A DNA stretch of 64,000 nt from NCBI GenBank assembly GCA_022841345.1, contig JALHRR010000017.1, positions 28,519-92,518 of the forward strand. The letters run 5' to 3'. This DNA comes from Saprospiraceae bacterium (lineage in GTDB: Bacteria; Bacteroidota; Bacteroidia; Chitinophagales; Saprospiraceae). The notes below the pieces were generated by a model that was not told where the DNA came from, ran no database searches, and saw only the letters and a program-made list of their open reading frames with translations. Shown piece after piece: positions 1 through 7,514 of the stretch. Each line of letters opens with the position of its first letter. Positions within the stretch are counted from its first letter, which is position 1. A program made the position numbers and the translations under genes.

Positions 1-1
1 T

Positions 2-1885
2 GTGGAATTTGCTCCGTATCAAAATTTCTTTCCTTACTCTATCCCTGCTAGTCAAACAGGGCAGCCAAGAGATTATAATTCAACTTTCATTAAAGTTGAC
101 TTTGTAAATGATAACGAATATGCACATGTCGATCACTTCTATGCTTTCATGCATATGACCAGGGTTAATAGAATTAACATGCTTGGATGTAGCATGAGAA
201 ATGGGCATAGTTTCAAAAGTGATAAAATTGTTGATTGGGGATATGGAATTTTCGCGAACGATGCAGGATTTAGTGTTGCAGCATATTGCGAAGATGGTGT
301 GATTTCGATTCCTGATAATTGCGAAGAATATACATATCCAAGTTTTTATGGCCTAGGTTATGGAGTATATGCAGGCAGAATGGGAACAAATAGACCCTAT
401 ACTGTTAAAAACGCAACATTCCAAAATTGTTATTTTGGTGTTCACAATAGTGGTGTTGCCAGCAGTACACTATTATTTAACAAATTTGAATTTGGAGCCT
501 TACCTTCTACTGAACCAACGAATGAACAGATCGGAGTATTTTACGAGGATGATGCAGCTGGCTTAACTTGTGAAGAAAATGAATTTTATGATCCAAGTGT
601 TTCAAATCTTTATTCTACTTTAGGAATACTTTCACATAATACAGGGACTGCCAATAAAGTTATTAGAAGAAATAAATTTGAAAACCTGAATTGTCATAAT
701 GTAGCCCGAGAAACTAATTCATCAACTATTGTAACACAAGGAGATAGAGGTCTTTATTATGATTGCAATCAAAATTATGATGTATTAGATAGAGATTTTA
801 ACGTCCTAGATGGTGCAATAAGGAGAATTCAAGGACTTATAGTTAATAGTTCATCAATTCCATCAGCTGCTGGAAACAGATTTTCAAATACTCAGGTAGA
901 TTTTGCGAATGATGGGAATTTGATTGACTACTTCTATAACAGTAGCGGAAATAATCAAACCCCTGTATGGGTCCTAGGGGGAATAAATTTAATTGCAAGC
1001 GCTATCAATTCTTGTCCTGTTGAATTTTGTGATCCACCATGCAGAACACAATTAGAAATACAAGGGTTAAAAACAGAATATTATTCCGAAAAAGCAGGGT
1101 TAAACACGACACGTTTCAATTACATATCTAATCCGACAACACTAGGTGCAAGAGAGATAGCCTTTAAGACTCAGATATTGGATGAAAATTCCTCTTTAAT
1201 AGTATTGCATAGCCAAATTGATACTTTAAGCTACTCAAAAGATTCAGTTCTGTTGTGGATACAAAATCTTGAAAGTCTTGAAGGAAATCTTTGGTATGCG
1301 AATGAATTGGCTAGCGTTGGAAATATTTCATTAGCATTGACTAAACTTACAAATACAATTTCTCAATTTAATCTTACTGGTTCTGATTCCCTTGATATTA
1401 TAAGATATAAATCAATTGTTTCTTTGCTGGACGGTGAGGATATTTATTCACTTCAGAATTCCACTGTTCAAACAATAAAGGATTATGTTGGCTTAGGAGG
1501 GTTTTCTGAAGCATGGGCAAAAAGAATTGTAACCAAATATGGTTATAACTTTACGCCTGAATATATCAATTGTCAGGGATTGTTCAGACCTGGAACAGTA
1601 TCAATATTAAATGCCCAAAAGATTGAGGAAAAAATAAATATCACAGTGAGTCCCAATCCGGCAAAGGATGAAGTATTATTTGTTCTAACTATGCCACATG
1701 ATCCTGAAGAACTTATTATCACCATTTATGATTTTAGTGGTAAAGTCATACATCAACAAAAGAATTTTACAAATCTAAAATCTTTCATTTGGAACTCTTC
1801 CATTCATCCATCTGGAGTATATTTGTATCAGATACAGGAAAAAGGTATGCACCAATTTAGTGGTAAAGTGATCCTACAGAAATAA
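2..1885 (+). CDS. T9SS-sorted surface protein, beta-helix-like (5' end outside window)
   Basis: The frame is open to the left edge, so the first codons seen (GTG at base 2) need not be the start and the N-terminus with any signal peptide is missing. The visible 627 residues begin with Asn/Gly-rich sequence repeatedly carrying 'N.F' and 'NCYFGVHNSG'-like turns, typical of right-handed beta-helix proteins. The last ~80 residues form a type A T9SS sorting domain: 'SPNPAKDEVLF', then 'IYDFSGKVI', 'HPSGVYLYQ' and a terminal 'GKVILQK'. By family knowledge such proteins cross the outer membrane by the type IX system and are anchored or released at the surface. The next gene starts 47 bp downstream in the same orientation and has a nearly identical tail, so the two are probably co-expressed. 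The specific ligand or activity is not visible. Confidence 0.8.
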   Translation: MEFAPYQNFFPYSIPASQTGQPRDYNSTFIKVDFVNDNEYAHVDHFYAFMHMTRVNRINMLGCSMRNGHSFKSDKIVDWGYGIFANDAGFSVAAYCEDGVISIPDNCEEYTYPSFYGLGYGVYAGRMGTNRPYTVKNATFQNCYFGVHNSGVASSTLLFNKFEFGALPSTEPTNEQIGVFYEDDAAGLTCEENEFYDPSVSNLYSTLGILSHNTGTANKVIRRNKFENLNCHNVARETNSSTIVTQGDRGLYYDCNQNYDVLDRDFNVLDGAIRRIQGLIVNSSSIPSAAGNRFSNTQVDFANDGNLIDYFYNSSGNNQTPVWVLGGINLIASAINSCPVEFCDPPCRTQLEIQGLKTEYYSEKAGLNTTRFNYISNPTTLGAREIAFKTQILDENSSLIVLHSQIDTLSYSKDSVLLWIQNLESLEGNLWYANELASVGNISLALTKLTNTISQFNLTGSDSLDIIRYKSIVSLLDGEDIYSLQNSTVQTIKDYVGLGGFSEAWAKRIVTKYGYNFTPEYINCQGLFRPGTVSILNAQKIEEKINITVSPNPAKDEVLFVLTMPHDPEELIITIYDFSGKVIHQQKNFTNLKSFIWNSSIHPSGVYLYQIQEKGMHQFSGKVILQK

Positions 1886-1932
1886 TTTTTAGATAGTGCG
1901 GTTCTGTTAGCTGCACGAATTCCTGAAAATAG

Positions 1933-3483
1933 ATGAAACTTATTATATTATTGTGTTTAATGTGCCATGAATGTTTGTGCTTTGCACAACTTGGGATAAA
2001 TAAAAAATTAGATTTCGATCAACGAAGTGCTTCTTTTAGTAACATTCAACAAAATAATGATACAATAATAATTTTTGGGAACATTATAGTTCAAGATTCA
2101 GGTTCCCAATATGGTATGTTAATTGCAAAAATGGACACATTGGGCAATTTAATAGATTACAACACATATTTTGATCAGGAAAATGATTTTATCACGCAGT
2201 TTTATAGCAACTCTTGCATATTTAATCCAGAGAATTTAACATCTACTTGTGTGGGCCAATTGTTTCAGAGAAGAAATGGTTTTCTAATTAAAGTGGACAA
2301 CAATTTAGCAGTTGAGTTACTACAAGAGTATAAGGACAATATTAGTATTTCAGACTTTTATAGCAACATCATAAAAAATCATAACGGATATATCATTGCT
2401 GGAAGTAAACAGGACATAAATTTTGTTATTAATTGCTTTGTTTCAAAAGTCAATCATACGGGTGAGATAATTTGGGAGAAGAAATTCGATACTCCGGGAA
2501 TGCAAACATATATACAAGATATCAGATGTATCAATGGTAATGAATATTTAGTTTCAGCTTCAACTGGACCAATTCAGGGTGTCTCGCTTCCACAAAGTAA
2601 ATTTTCTACAAAAATATTCGCTATCGACAGTTTGGGAATGGTTAAGTGGCAATGGCAATCAGCTTATGGAATGGAAGAAATGGGTGCTCGAAATGTTTTC
2701 AAAACTAACTACGGTTTATGGGCATATTTTAGCTCTCGGGGATGGTATAATGAAGAATATAATGAAATTTCTGAGCAACCAGTTTTTATACTACGGGATG
2801 AGCAATTTAACCTTGTTAAGTATGATACATTTGGAATAGCTGATATATCAGGACAATATAATAGTTTTAATAAAGTAATTCAAGTAGCTGATGGAGGTTG
2901 GATGGCTGTTGGTAATAAGCCAGTTGAATTTTCTGGACCACCGTATACAGGAGGCTACAATTCTATAGCTGGGTGGATGTTGAGATTGGATCCGGAAGGC
3001 AATCAAGTATGGAACAGAACCGATACAGCTTATTGGAACGTGGAAACTGGTTCCAGCAATACTCTCTACAATGTTCTTGAATTGTCTAGCGGTAGCATTA
3101 TTGCCTGCGGTAAATCCAGAATGTATGAACCAGTCGATAAAGAATGGGGCTGGATAATCAAAGTTGACAAGCACGGTTGCATTGACACATTGTGTACTAC
3201 GACTAGTATTAATTCTTTTGAGACTGAGTTTGTAAAATTCCAAGTGTTCCCCAATCCTGCAAATGATTATGTCCGATTTTCTCCAGTTGAAGAAAATGGT
3301 TTTATTGATGCTACTATTATTATTTCTGATATGTATGGAAAAACTTTGAAGCAATTTAATATGGAGGGCAGTCAACAATTTATTACATGGGACGCATCTT
3401 CATATCCTTCAGGAGTATATTTTTACCAAGTGTCTACGAAAGGAAAGGTTCGATATAGTGGAAAAATAATACTTCAGAAATAA
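1933..3483 (+). CDS. T9SS-sorted exported protein, propeller-like
   Basis: A protein of 516 aa starting at ATG 1933 with a short hydrophobic signal peptide (residues 1-18, ending 'LCFAQ'). The body has irregular repeats of about 50-60 residues with the pattern 'hydrophobic strand - G - D..G....W....', for example 'SKVNHTGEIIWEKKFDTPG' and 'LRLDPEGNQVWNRTDT', which suggests a beta-propeller. A single 'HGCIDTLC' segment precedes the C-terminal sorting domain, which has 'VFPNPANDYVRFSP', 'ISDMYGKTLK', 'YPSGVYFYQ' and ends 'GKIILQK'. Architecture and tail match the upstream gene. I see no catalytic motif. Role inferred as surface or secreted, function unknown. Confidence 0.85.
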   Translation: MKLIILLCLMCHECLCFAQLGINKKLDFDQRSASFSNIQQNNDTIIIFGNIIVQDSGSQYGMLIAKMDTLGNLIDYNTYFDQENDFITQFYSNSCIFNPENLTSTCVGQLFQRRNGFLIKVDNNLAVELLQEYKDNISISDFYSNIIKNHNGYIIAGSKQDINFVINCFVSKVNHTGEIIWEKKFDTPGMQTYIQDIRCINGNEYLVSASTGPIQGVSLPQSKFSTKIFAIDSLGMVKWQWQSAYGMEEMGARNVFKTNYGLWAYFSSRGWYNEEYNEISEQPVFILRDEQFNLVKYDTFGIADISGQYNSFNKVIQVADGGWMAVGNKPVEFSGPPYTGGYNSIAGWMLRLDPEGNQVWNRTDTAYWNVETGSSNTLYNVLELSSGSIIACGKSRMYEPVDKEWGWIIKVDKHGCIDTLCTTTSINSFETEFVKFQVFPNPANDYVRFSPVEENGFIDATIIISDMYGKTLKQFNMEGSQQFITWDASSYPSGVYFYQVSTKGKVRYSGKIILQK

Positions 3484-3726
3484 TTTTATTAGTAGAGTAG
3501 AGCCCCCTAATTTTTTAATGGGGTTGATCTAATATGAATATTAAATTTAGAACTAAAGGAATGGATAACCACCATCAGTAGATTTAATTTTTTTAGTAAC
3601 TCCACTGTTTGAAGCAAATCTGGTTCAAATCCTTTGATAATATCTCTTTATTTTTTTCTAATATTTTCTTACTTTCGTCTAGTCAAACGCGACAATAAAG
3701 TACACCAATTCAAATTAATTTGAGCA

Positions 3727-3793
3727 GTGAGTTAGGAGGTGAGTTGAATAAATGAACTTTTCACATTTGATTGTAAATCAAGTAAATATACAG
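3727..3793 (+). repeat. Conserved ~67 bp block, copy 1
   Basis: Starts GTGAGTTAGGAGGTGAGTTG and ends TAAATATACAG. It aligns with 3995-4062 through its GTGAG start, the 'GGTGAGTTGAA.TAAA' core, 'TTGTAAA' and the 'ATATACAG' end, with several mismatches and short gaps between. A TACTTTCG box lies 57 bp upstream. Confidence 0.6.
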
Positions 3794-3939
3794 CAGGGTT
3801 ATTTTCCTTGTATCAGGCTGCTTGAAAGTATTTGAATGTAATTAGTGATTCCAATTTTAAGACTACTTTGGATCTTCATTTTACTCCGAATTTGCCGAGG
3901 TAAATTTCAAAAAATATTCCAAATCACCCCAAAATACCT

Positions 3940-3947
3940 TATCTTTG
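3940..3947 (+). promoter_or_regulatory. Bacteroidota -7 box (TATCTTTG)
   Basis: Exact match to the TAnnTTTG consensus of the Bacteroidota primary sigma factor. No clear -33 TTG was found. A transcript starting near 3954 would run to the terminator at 4093-4139 and contain no gene, so a small RNA of about 190 nt is possible. Inference from sequence only. Confidence 0.45.
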
Positions 3948-3994
3948 CACAATCAAATGTGACGTCATTTGGAACTAAATCATTATACTATCTG

Positions 3995-4062
3995 GTGAGC
4001 TATAGGGTGAGTTGAAATAAAATAAATCCTTGTAAAGCGCAGATAATCAATTAGATATACAG
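3995..4062 (+). repeat. Conserved ~67 bp block, copy 2
   Basis: Second copy of the block at 3727-3793, with the same distance (55 bp) to an upstream consensus TATCTTTG box at 3940-3947. It is followed directly by GTTGTTTTGGAATCC and the terminator hairpin. Confidence 0.6.
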
Positions 4063-4069
4063 TTGTTTT

Positions 4070-4090
4070 GGAATCCAGTCATCCCGACTA
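4070..4090 (+). other. tRNA 3'-end-like fragment (possible attachment-site remnant)
   Basis: GGAATCCAGTCATCCCGAC resembles the T-loop 3' side, T-stem and acceptor strand of a tRNA, but no matching 5' half (expected TCGGGAT...) lies upstream, so it is not a tRNA gene. Integrating elements of Bacteroidota often leave such 3' fragments next to a terminator. No integrase gene is in the window. Confidence 0.35.
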
Positions 4091-4092
4091 GT

Positions 4093-4139
4093 CGAAAGCC
4101 CCTGAAAAAAATGAGAACCATTTTTTTCAGGGGCTTTCG
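4093..4139 (+). terminator. Strong hairpin terminator
   Basis: Arms of 21 nt (4093-4113 and 4119-4139) are perfectly complementary around a 5-nt loop AGAAC. The upper stem is an A7/T7 run and the lower stem is CGAAAGCCCCTG. It can work in either orientation. It separates the upstream gene-free unit from the kinase operon. Confidence 0.8.
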
Positions 4140-4255
4140 GGTTTGAGTGCAAAGGGTCCACCATCTTAACCAGGTTTTCGTACAATTCATCGCATAAAGA
4201 GACAGTTCATCCTGATTTTTACTTCCGATATTTCCATTCTGCTTATTTTTGTGGA

Positions 4256-5308
4256 ATGGCCGTGAAGCGATATAGCAAAAAGGAACCCCTGGTCTTTTTA
4301 TGGATCTCCATTCCCTATATATTCTTTATGAACGTGCTAATCTTCGGCACTTGCTTTGTTCGGAGTTGGACGGACTTTCTTTGGGCTTTTGGCATTAGCG
4401 GGATATACTTCTTTCTGATCTATGGTTTGTTTGGAACGGTGGCCGTCCTCATACAACGCCATTTCCCCAGAGCTAATGATCTTTTTCTGCGCGTGCGCAT
4501 CATGTTGCCCGTCTTTTATATCATGAATATCGGAGCAATTTATGGCGCTTTTTTTATGTACAAGCAATGGAAGCTGGTAACTTGCCCGGTTCAGACAGAC
4601 CACTATTGGTGGACTGTGCTATATGGATGCGTCATGACCACTTTAATAACCTTTATCAATGAAGGGTACGCCAATTGGGAACAATGGAAGGAGTCCCTAT
4701 CGGAAGGTGAAAAATTAAAAAATACTTACCGACGTACAAAGTTACTCGGACTAAAAGGACAAATCAACCCTCATTTTCTTTTCAATTGCTTCAATACCCT
4801 TTCAGGTCTTATCACAGAAGATGAAGATGACGCTGAGCAATTCCTGAATGACATGACGCAGGTACACCGGTACCTGCTTCAAAACGATGAGGAATATCTG
4901 GTTCCCCTTAAAGATGAAATCAAATTTGCAAAAGCCTATATGAGGCTGGCCCAAACACGATTTGGCAAAGCAGTTCAATGTGACTTCACTATTTCCGATT
5001 CCCTTTTGAGTAAGAAAATACCACCTCTGAGCCTGCATGTCATTTTAGAGAATATTATTTATACAAATTCCCTTACCAAGGACAATCCGCTAAGCATTTC
5101 CATTACCGGGGAATCCGATTCACATCTGATCATACAACATAGTATCCATGAAAAAATTATAGTGCGGAATCTCGATGTAGATGAAGGTTTGGATAATCTT
5201 ATCATGAAATATAAGCTGCTTCACGCTGAAGGTATTCTCCTTACGGAAAGTCATAGCATTCGGAAAATGGTACTACCTCTATTTGCAGATCAACTTATTT
5301 TCCTATGA
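4256..5308 (+). CDS. LytS-type membrane histidine kinase with degenerate ATP-binding domain
   Basis: 350 aa. Four predicted membrane segments (about 12-34, 42-67, 82-102, 116-136) are followed by a His_kinase (PF06580) module with the phospho-acceptor motif 'INPHFLFNCFNTL', H173. The ATP-binding part is abnormal: where the family has ENAxKH the sequence reads ENIIYTN (265-271), and the glycine-rich lid GIGLSNI is replaced by 'EGLDNLI' (310-316). I infer weak or absent ATP hydrolysis and a role as acceptor or partner. The stop overlaps the ATG of the next kinase (ATGA), so translation is coupled and a heterodimer with the intact paralogue is likely. The protein is the same length as that paralogue and aligns along its whole cytoplasmic part. 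Upstream is a strong terminator, so the operon starts between 4140 and 4255. Confidence 0.88.
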   Translation: MAVKRYSKKEPLVFLWISIPYIFFMNVLIFGTCFVRSWTDFLWAFGISGIYFFLIYGLFGTVAVLIQRHFPRANDLFLRVRIMLPVFYIMNIGAIYGAFFMYKQWKLVTCPVQTDHYWWTVLYGCVMTTLITFINEGYANWEQWKESLSEGEKLKNTYRRTKLLGLKGQINPHFLFNCFNTLSGLITEDEDDAEQFLNDMTQVHRYLLQNDEEYLVPLKDEIKFAKAYMRLAQTRFGKAVQCDFTISDSLLSKKIPPLSLHVILENIIYTNSLTKDNPLSISITGESDSHLIIQHSIHEKIIVRNLDVDEGLDNLIMKYKLLHAEGILLTESHSIRKMVLPLFADQLIFL

Positions 5309-6336
5309 GCCTTCCAGCACCCCCTCGATATAAATATATAGGATTCTGGCTCTCCATGCCTGCTATCGTTGGTTTTTTATGTTATATACTTTACGGTGAA
5401 CGTATCTTTACGGACTGGAAAATCTGGCTGGTCGCTTTTCCGCTTATATATTTAATGGGGTATATTTCGTGGCGGCTACATTATGTGTATGACTACTATG
5501 TCCACACTAAATATCCATCACTCAGAGAAACCCGAAAAAGGGTTATTTTGACATTGCCCATTAATTTACTCGTAATGACACCTTCCGTCATTATCATATT
5601 TTATACGTTTCACGCCTTTGGCATTTTGGGGTACCAATTAAAGGAGAATGACTTGCTTTATGGTTTTTTGGTAGGCCTTGGAGTCAATATTATATTTGAA
5701 TCTTTATGGGAAGTGATGTATATTATTGAAAAATATAAGGAATCCGCCGCTGAAAAAGAAATGATCGAGCAAATGCAGCTTAGACAAGCATTTGATCAAT
5801 TGAAGGAAAAAGTCAATCCGCATTTTTTGTTCAACAGTTTTAATACGCTCTCTTCGCTCATTTTTGAAGATAAGCAAAAGGCTATTATATTTTTAGATGA
5901 ACTGAGTAAAGTGTATCGCTATTTGTTACGCAATAATGAAAGTGGTTTGAGTACCCTTAGGCATGAAATCCAGTTTATCCAATCCTATGCCAAATTACTA
6001 AGTACAAGATATGGTGATGGTTTTAGATTAATGATGGAAATTGATCCTGCATGTTTGGATAAAGAGGTCCCTACTTTAAGTTTGCAATTACTTGTTGAAA
6101 ATGCTGTTAAACACAATATAATTTCAAAGGAAAATCCCCTGGTGGTTTACATCGGCACTCTGGAAGACAGCTACCTTATCATCCACAACTCACTTCATCT
6201 CAAAATGCGATCTGCCATTGATTCTACAGGTATTGGCCTTTCCAATATACGCGAAAAATATAAGCTGCTTCAGCGCAAGGATGTGCTGGTAGAACAGTCA
6301 GCCGACGATTTCATCGTACAAATACCTCTTCTATGA
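5305..6336 (+). CDS. LytS-type membrane histidine kinase, intact
   Basis: 343 aa with four predicted membrane helices in the first ~140 residues, a short coiled linker (~145-165), and the PF06580 module: H-box 'VNPHFLFNSFNTL' with H173, N-box ENAVKHN (265-271) and lid 'STGIGLSNI' (307-315). All catalytic features missing from the upstream paralogue are present. It begins inside the stop codon of that gene (ATGA), which predicts near-equal synthesis of the two. By family knowledge it phosphorylates a LytTR-type regulator; one is encoded 148 bp downstream. The signal sensed is not evident, since the N-terminus has no known extracellular domain and the loops are short. Confidence 0.92.
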   Translation: MSLPAPPRYKYIGFWLSMPAIVGFLCYILYGERIFTDWKIWLVAFPLIYLMGYISWRLHYVYDYYVHTKYPSLRETRKRVILTLPINLLVMTPSVIIIFYTFHAFGILGYQLKENDLLYGFLVGLGVNIIFESLWEVMYIIEKYKESAAEKEMIEQMQLRQAFDQLKEKVNPHFLFNSFNTLSSLIFEDKQKAIIFLDELSKVYRYLLRNNESGLSTLRHEIQFIQSYAKLLSTRYGDGFRLMMEIDPACLDKEVPTLSLQLLVENAVKHNIISKENPLVVYIGTLEDSYLIIHNSLHLKMRSAIDSTGIGLSNIREKYKLLQRKDVLVEQSADDFIVQIPLL

Positions 6337-6484
6337 AACGTCTTCCTCTACAACTGATCCTTCTCACTTACCCTTTGAGAACTACTTTCTATCAATTCAT
6401 CTTAAATCTATTGGTCCGATCATCCCGAATACCCAATTTTATGGCTGATTACATTAAATTTCATTTTTAAAAAATAGCCACAAT

Positions 6485-7255
6485 ATGAATATCCTCATCA
6501 TTGAAGACGAAGAACTCGCCGTTCGCAAATTGCAAAAAACGTTGCAATCCATCGATATTGAAACGGAAGTCGTGGGCGCTACCGGAAGTATCAGCGGTTC
6601 GGTTGAATGGTTGAAGCAGCATCCGGCGCCGGATCTCATCCTGATGGATATAGAACTGGCTGACGGTCAAAGTTTTGAGATATTCAACCGAATCCAGGTA
6701 TCTGCTCCGGTAATTTTTACAACCAGCTATGATGAGTATGCTTTAAAGGCGTTCAAAGTCAACAGTGTGGATTACCTCCTAAAGCCCGTCCAGAAAGATG
6801 AATTGGAAGCCGCATTAAACAAATTCAGGAATCTACGTCAATTGACAAAGCCTGTTGAGCAACCCGGCATTCATGACCTGGTCAAAGAATTAAAGCATGC
6901 ATTTGGTCAAAAGGAATATCGCAAGCGTTTTCTTGTAAAACACAATCAAAAACTAGTATCAGTAGAGTTAAAGGATATCGCTTATTTTTTCAGCGATGAC
7001 AAATTGAATTTTTTTAAGACCTACGATGATAAAAAATATATCATTGATTATACATTGGACGAACTTGAAGAAATGGTTTCCCCCTCCGATTATTTTCGGA
7101 TTAACCGCGGCTTTTTAATTGCTCCAAAAAGTATTGATCAAATCCATGATTATTTTGGCAACCGGCTCAAGTTACTTTTAAAGCCTACCATAGATAAAGA
7201 ATCTCTGGTGAGCAGGGAAAAGGTCTCCACTTTCAAACAGTGGATGGGAAAATAA
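6485..7255 (+). CDS. LytTR-family response regulator
   Basis: 256 aa. The receiver domain (1-120) carries the acidic pocket E7/D8/E9, phospho-acceptor D55 ('LILMDIELADG'), T79/T80 and K100-P101. A LytTR DNA-binding domain covers ~140-256 ('KRFLVKHNQKLVSVELKDIAYF ... RINRGFLI'). It is the likely output of the two upstream kinases. It is separated from them by 148 bp, so it may be read through or have its own promoter; no convincing TAnnTTTG box was found in the gap. A terminator follows the stop at 7280. Targets cannot be predicted, though such regulators usually bind tandem imperfect repeats upstream of regulated promoters. Confidence 0.95.
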   Translation: MNILIIEDEELAVRKLQKTLQSIDIETEVVGATGSISGSVEWLKQHPAPDLILMDIELADGQSFEIFNRIQVSAPVIFTTSYDEYALKAFKVNSVDYLLKPVQKDELEAALNKFRNLRQLTKPVEQPGIHDLVKELKHAFGQKEYRKRFLVKHNQKLVSVELKDIAYFFSDDKLNFFKTYDDKKYIIDYTLDELEEMVSPSDYFRINRGFLIAPKSIDQIHDYFGNRLKLLLKPTIDKESLVSREKVSTFKQWMGK

Positions 7256-7279
7256 TCCAAACCTTTTTTTATCCTTTCA

Positions 7280-7318
7280 AATACAGTCTTGATCTTAACA
7301 GGACTGTATTTTTTTTTT
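7280..7318 (+). terminator. Rho-independent terminator after the LytTR regulator
   Basis: AATACAGTC (7280-7288) pairs with GACTGTATT (7302-7310), with a 13-nt loop, followed by T8. It closes the kinase/regulator operon. Confidence 0.85.
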
Positions 7319-7514
7319 GTTCATTCTGAAGACCTTATGCCAACTTTTACGGGATAAATCACCACTATATGGCAATTCAAAGCTACGATCGACCAAAGAC
7401 CTCAACCGTTAAGAGTAGCCAATTGCAGATTCATCAGCCAAATCTTCAATTCGTCGGTTTTTGCTTTTGCCTGAACTATATACTCCTCACCTTTGCCCTG
7501 TAAAAAAAAATTGT

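Larger units (their letters stand above)
3484..4092. other. Gene-free region with a duplicated promoter-like unit
   Basis: No credible coding frame. After an AT-rich stretch there are two related units about 269 bp apart. Each has a TAnnTTTG-like box (3670-3677 TACTTTCG; 3940-3947 TATCTTTG), then 55-57 bp later a conserved ~67 bp block (3727-3793 and 3995-4062) that starts GTGAG, contains 'GGTGAGTTGAA.TAAA' and ends 'ATATACAG'. The second unit is followed by a tRNA-3'-end-like stretch and a strong hairpin terminator. What the units do is unknown; a pair of small transcripts is one reading. Confidence 0.55.

Noticed and set aside
2848..3378. 176-aa minus-strand frame inside the second T9SS gene
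   Set aside because: Lies entirely opposite a well-supported gene and its translation has no family or signal features.
4070..4090. A complete tRNA gene
   Set aside because: Only the 3' part fits; no 5' acceptor strand, D-arm or anticodon arm lies upstream.
7461..7514. TTG start at 7461 for the STAND NTPase
   Set aside because: The 18 extra codons have no coding bias and an ATG follows at 7515, 50 nt before the conserved DUF4062 core.
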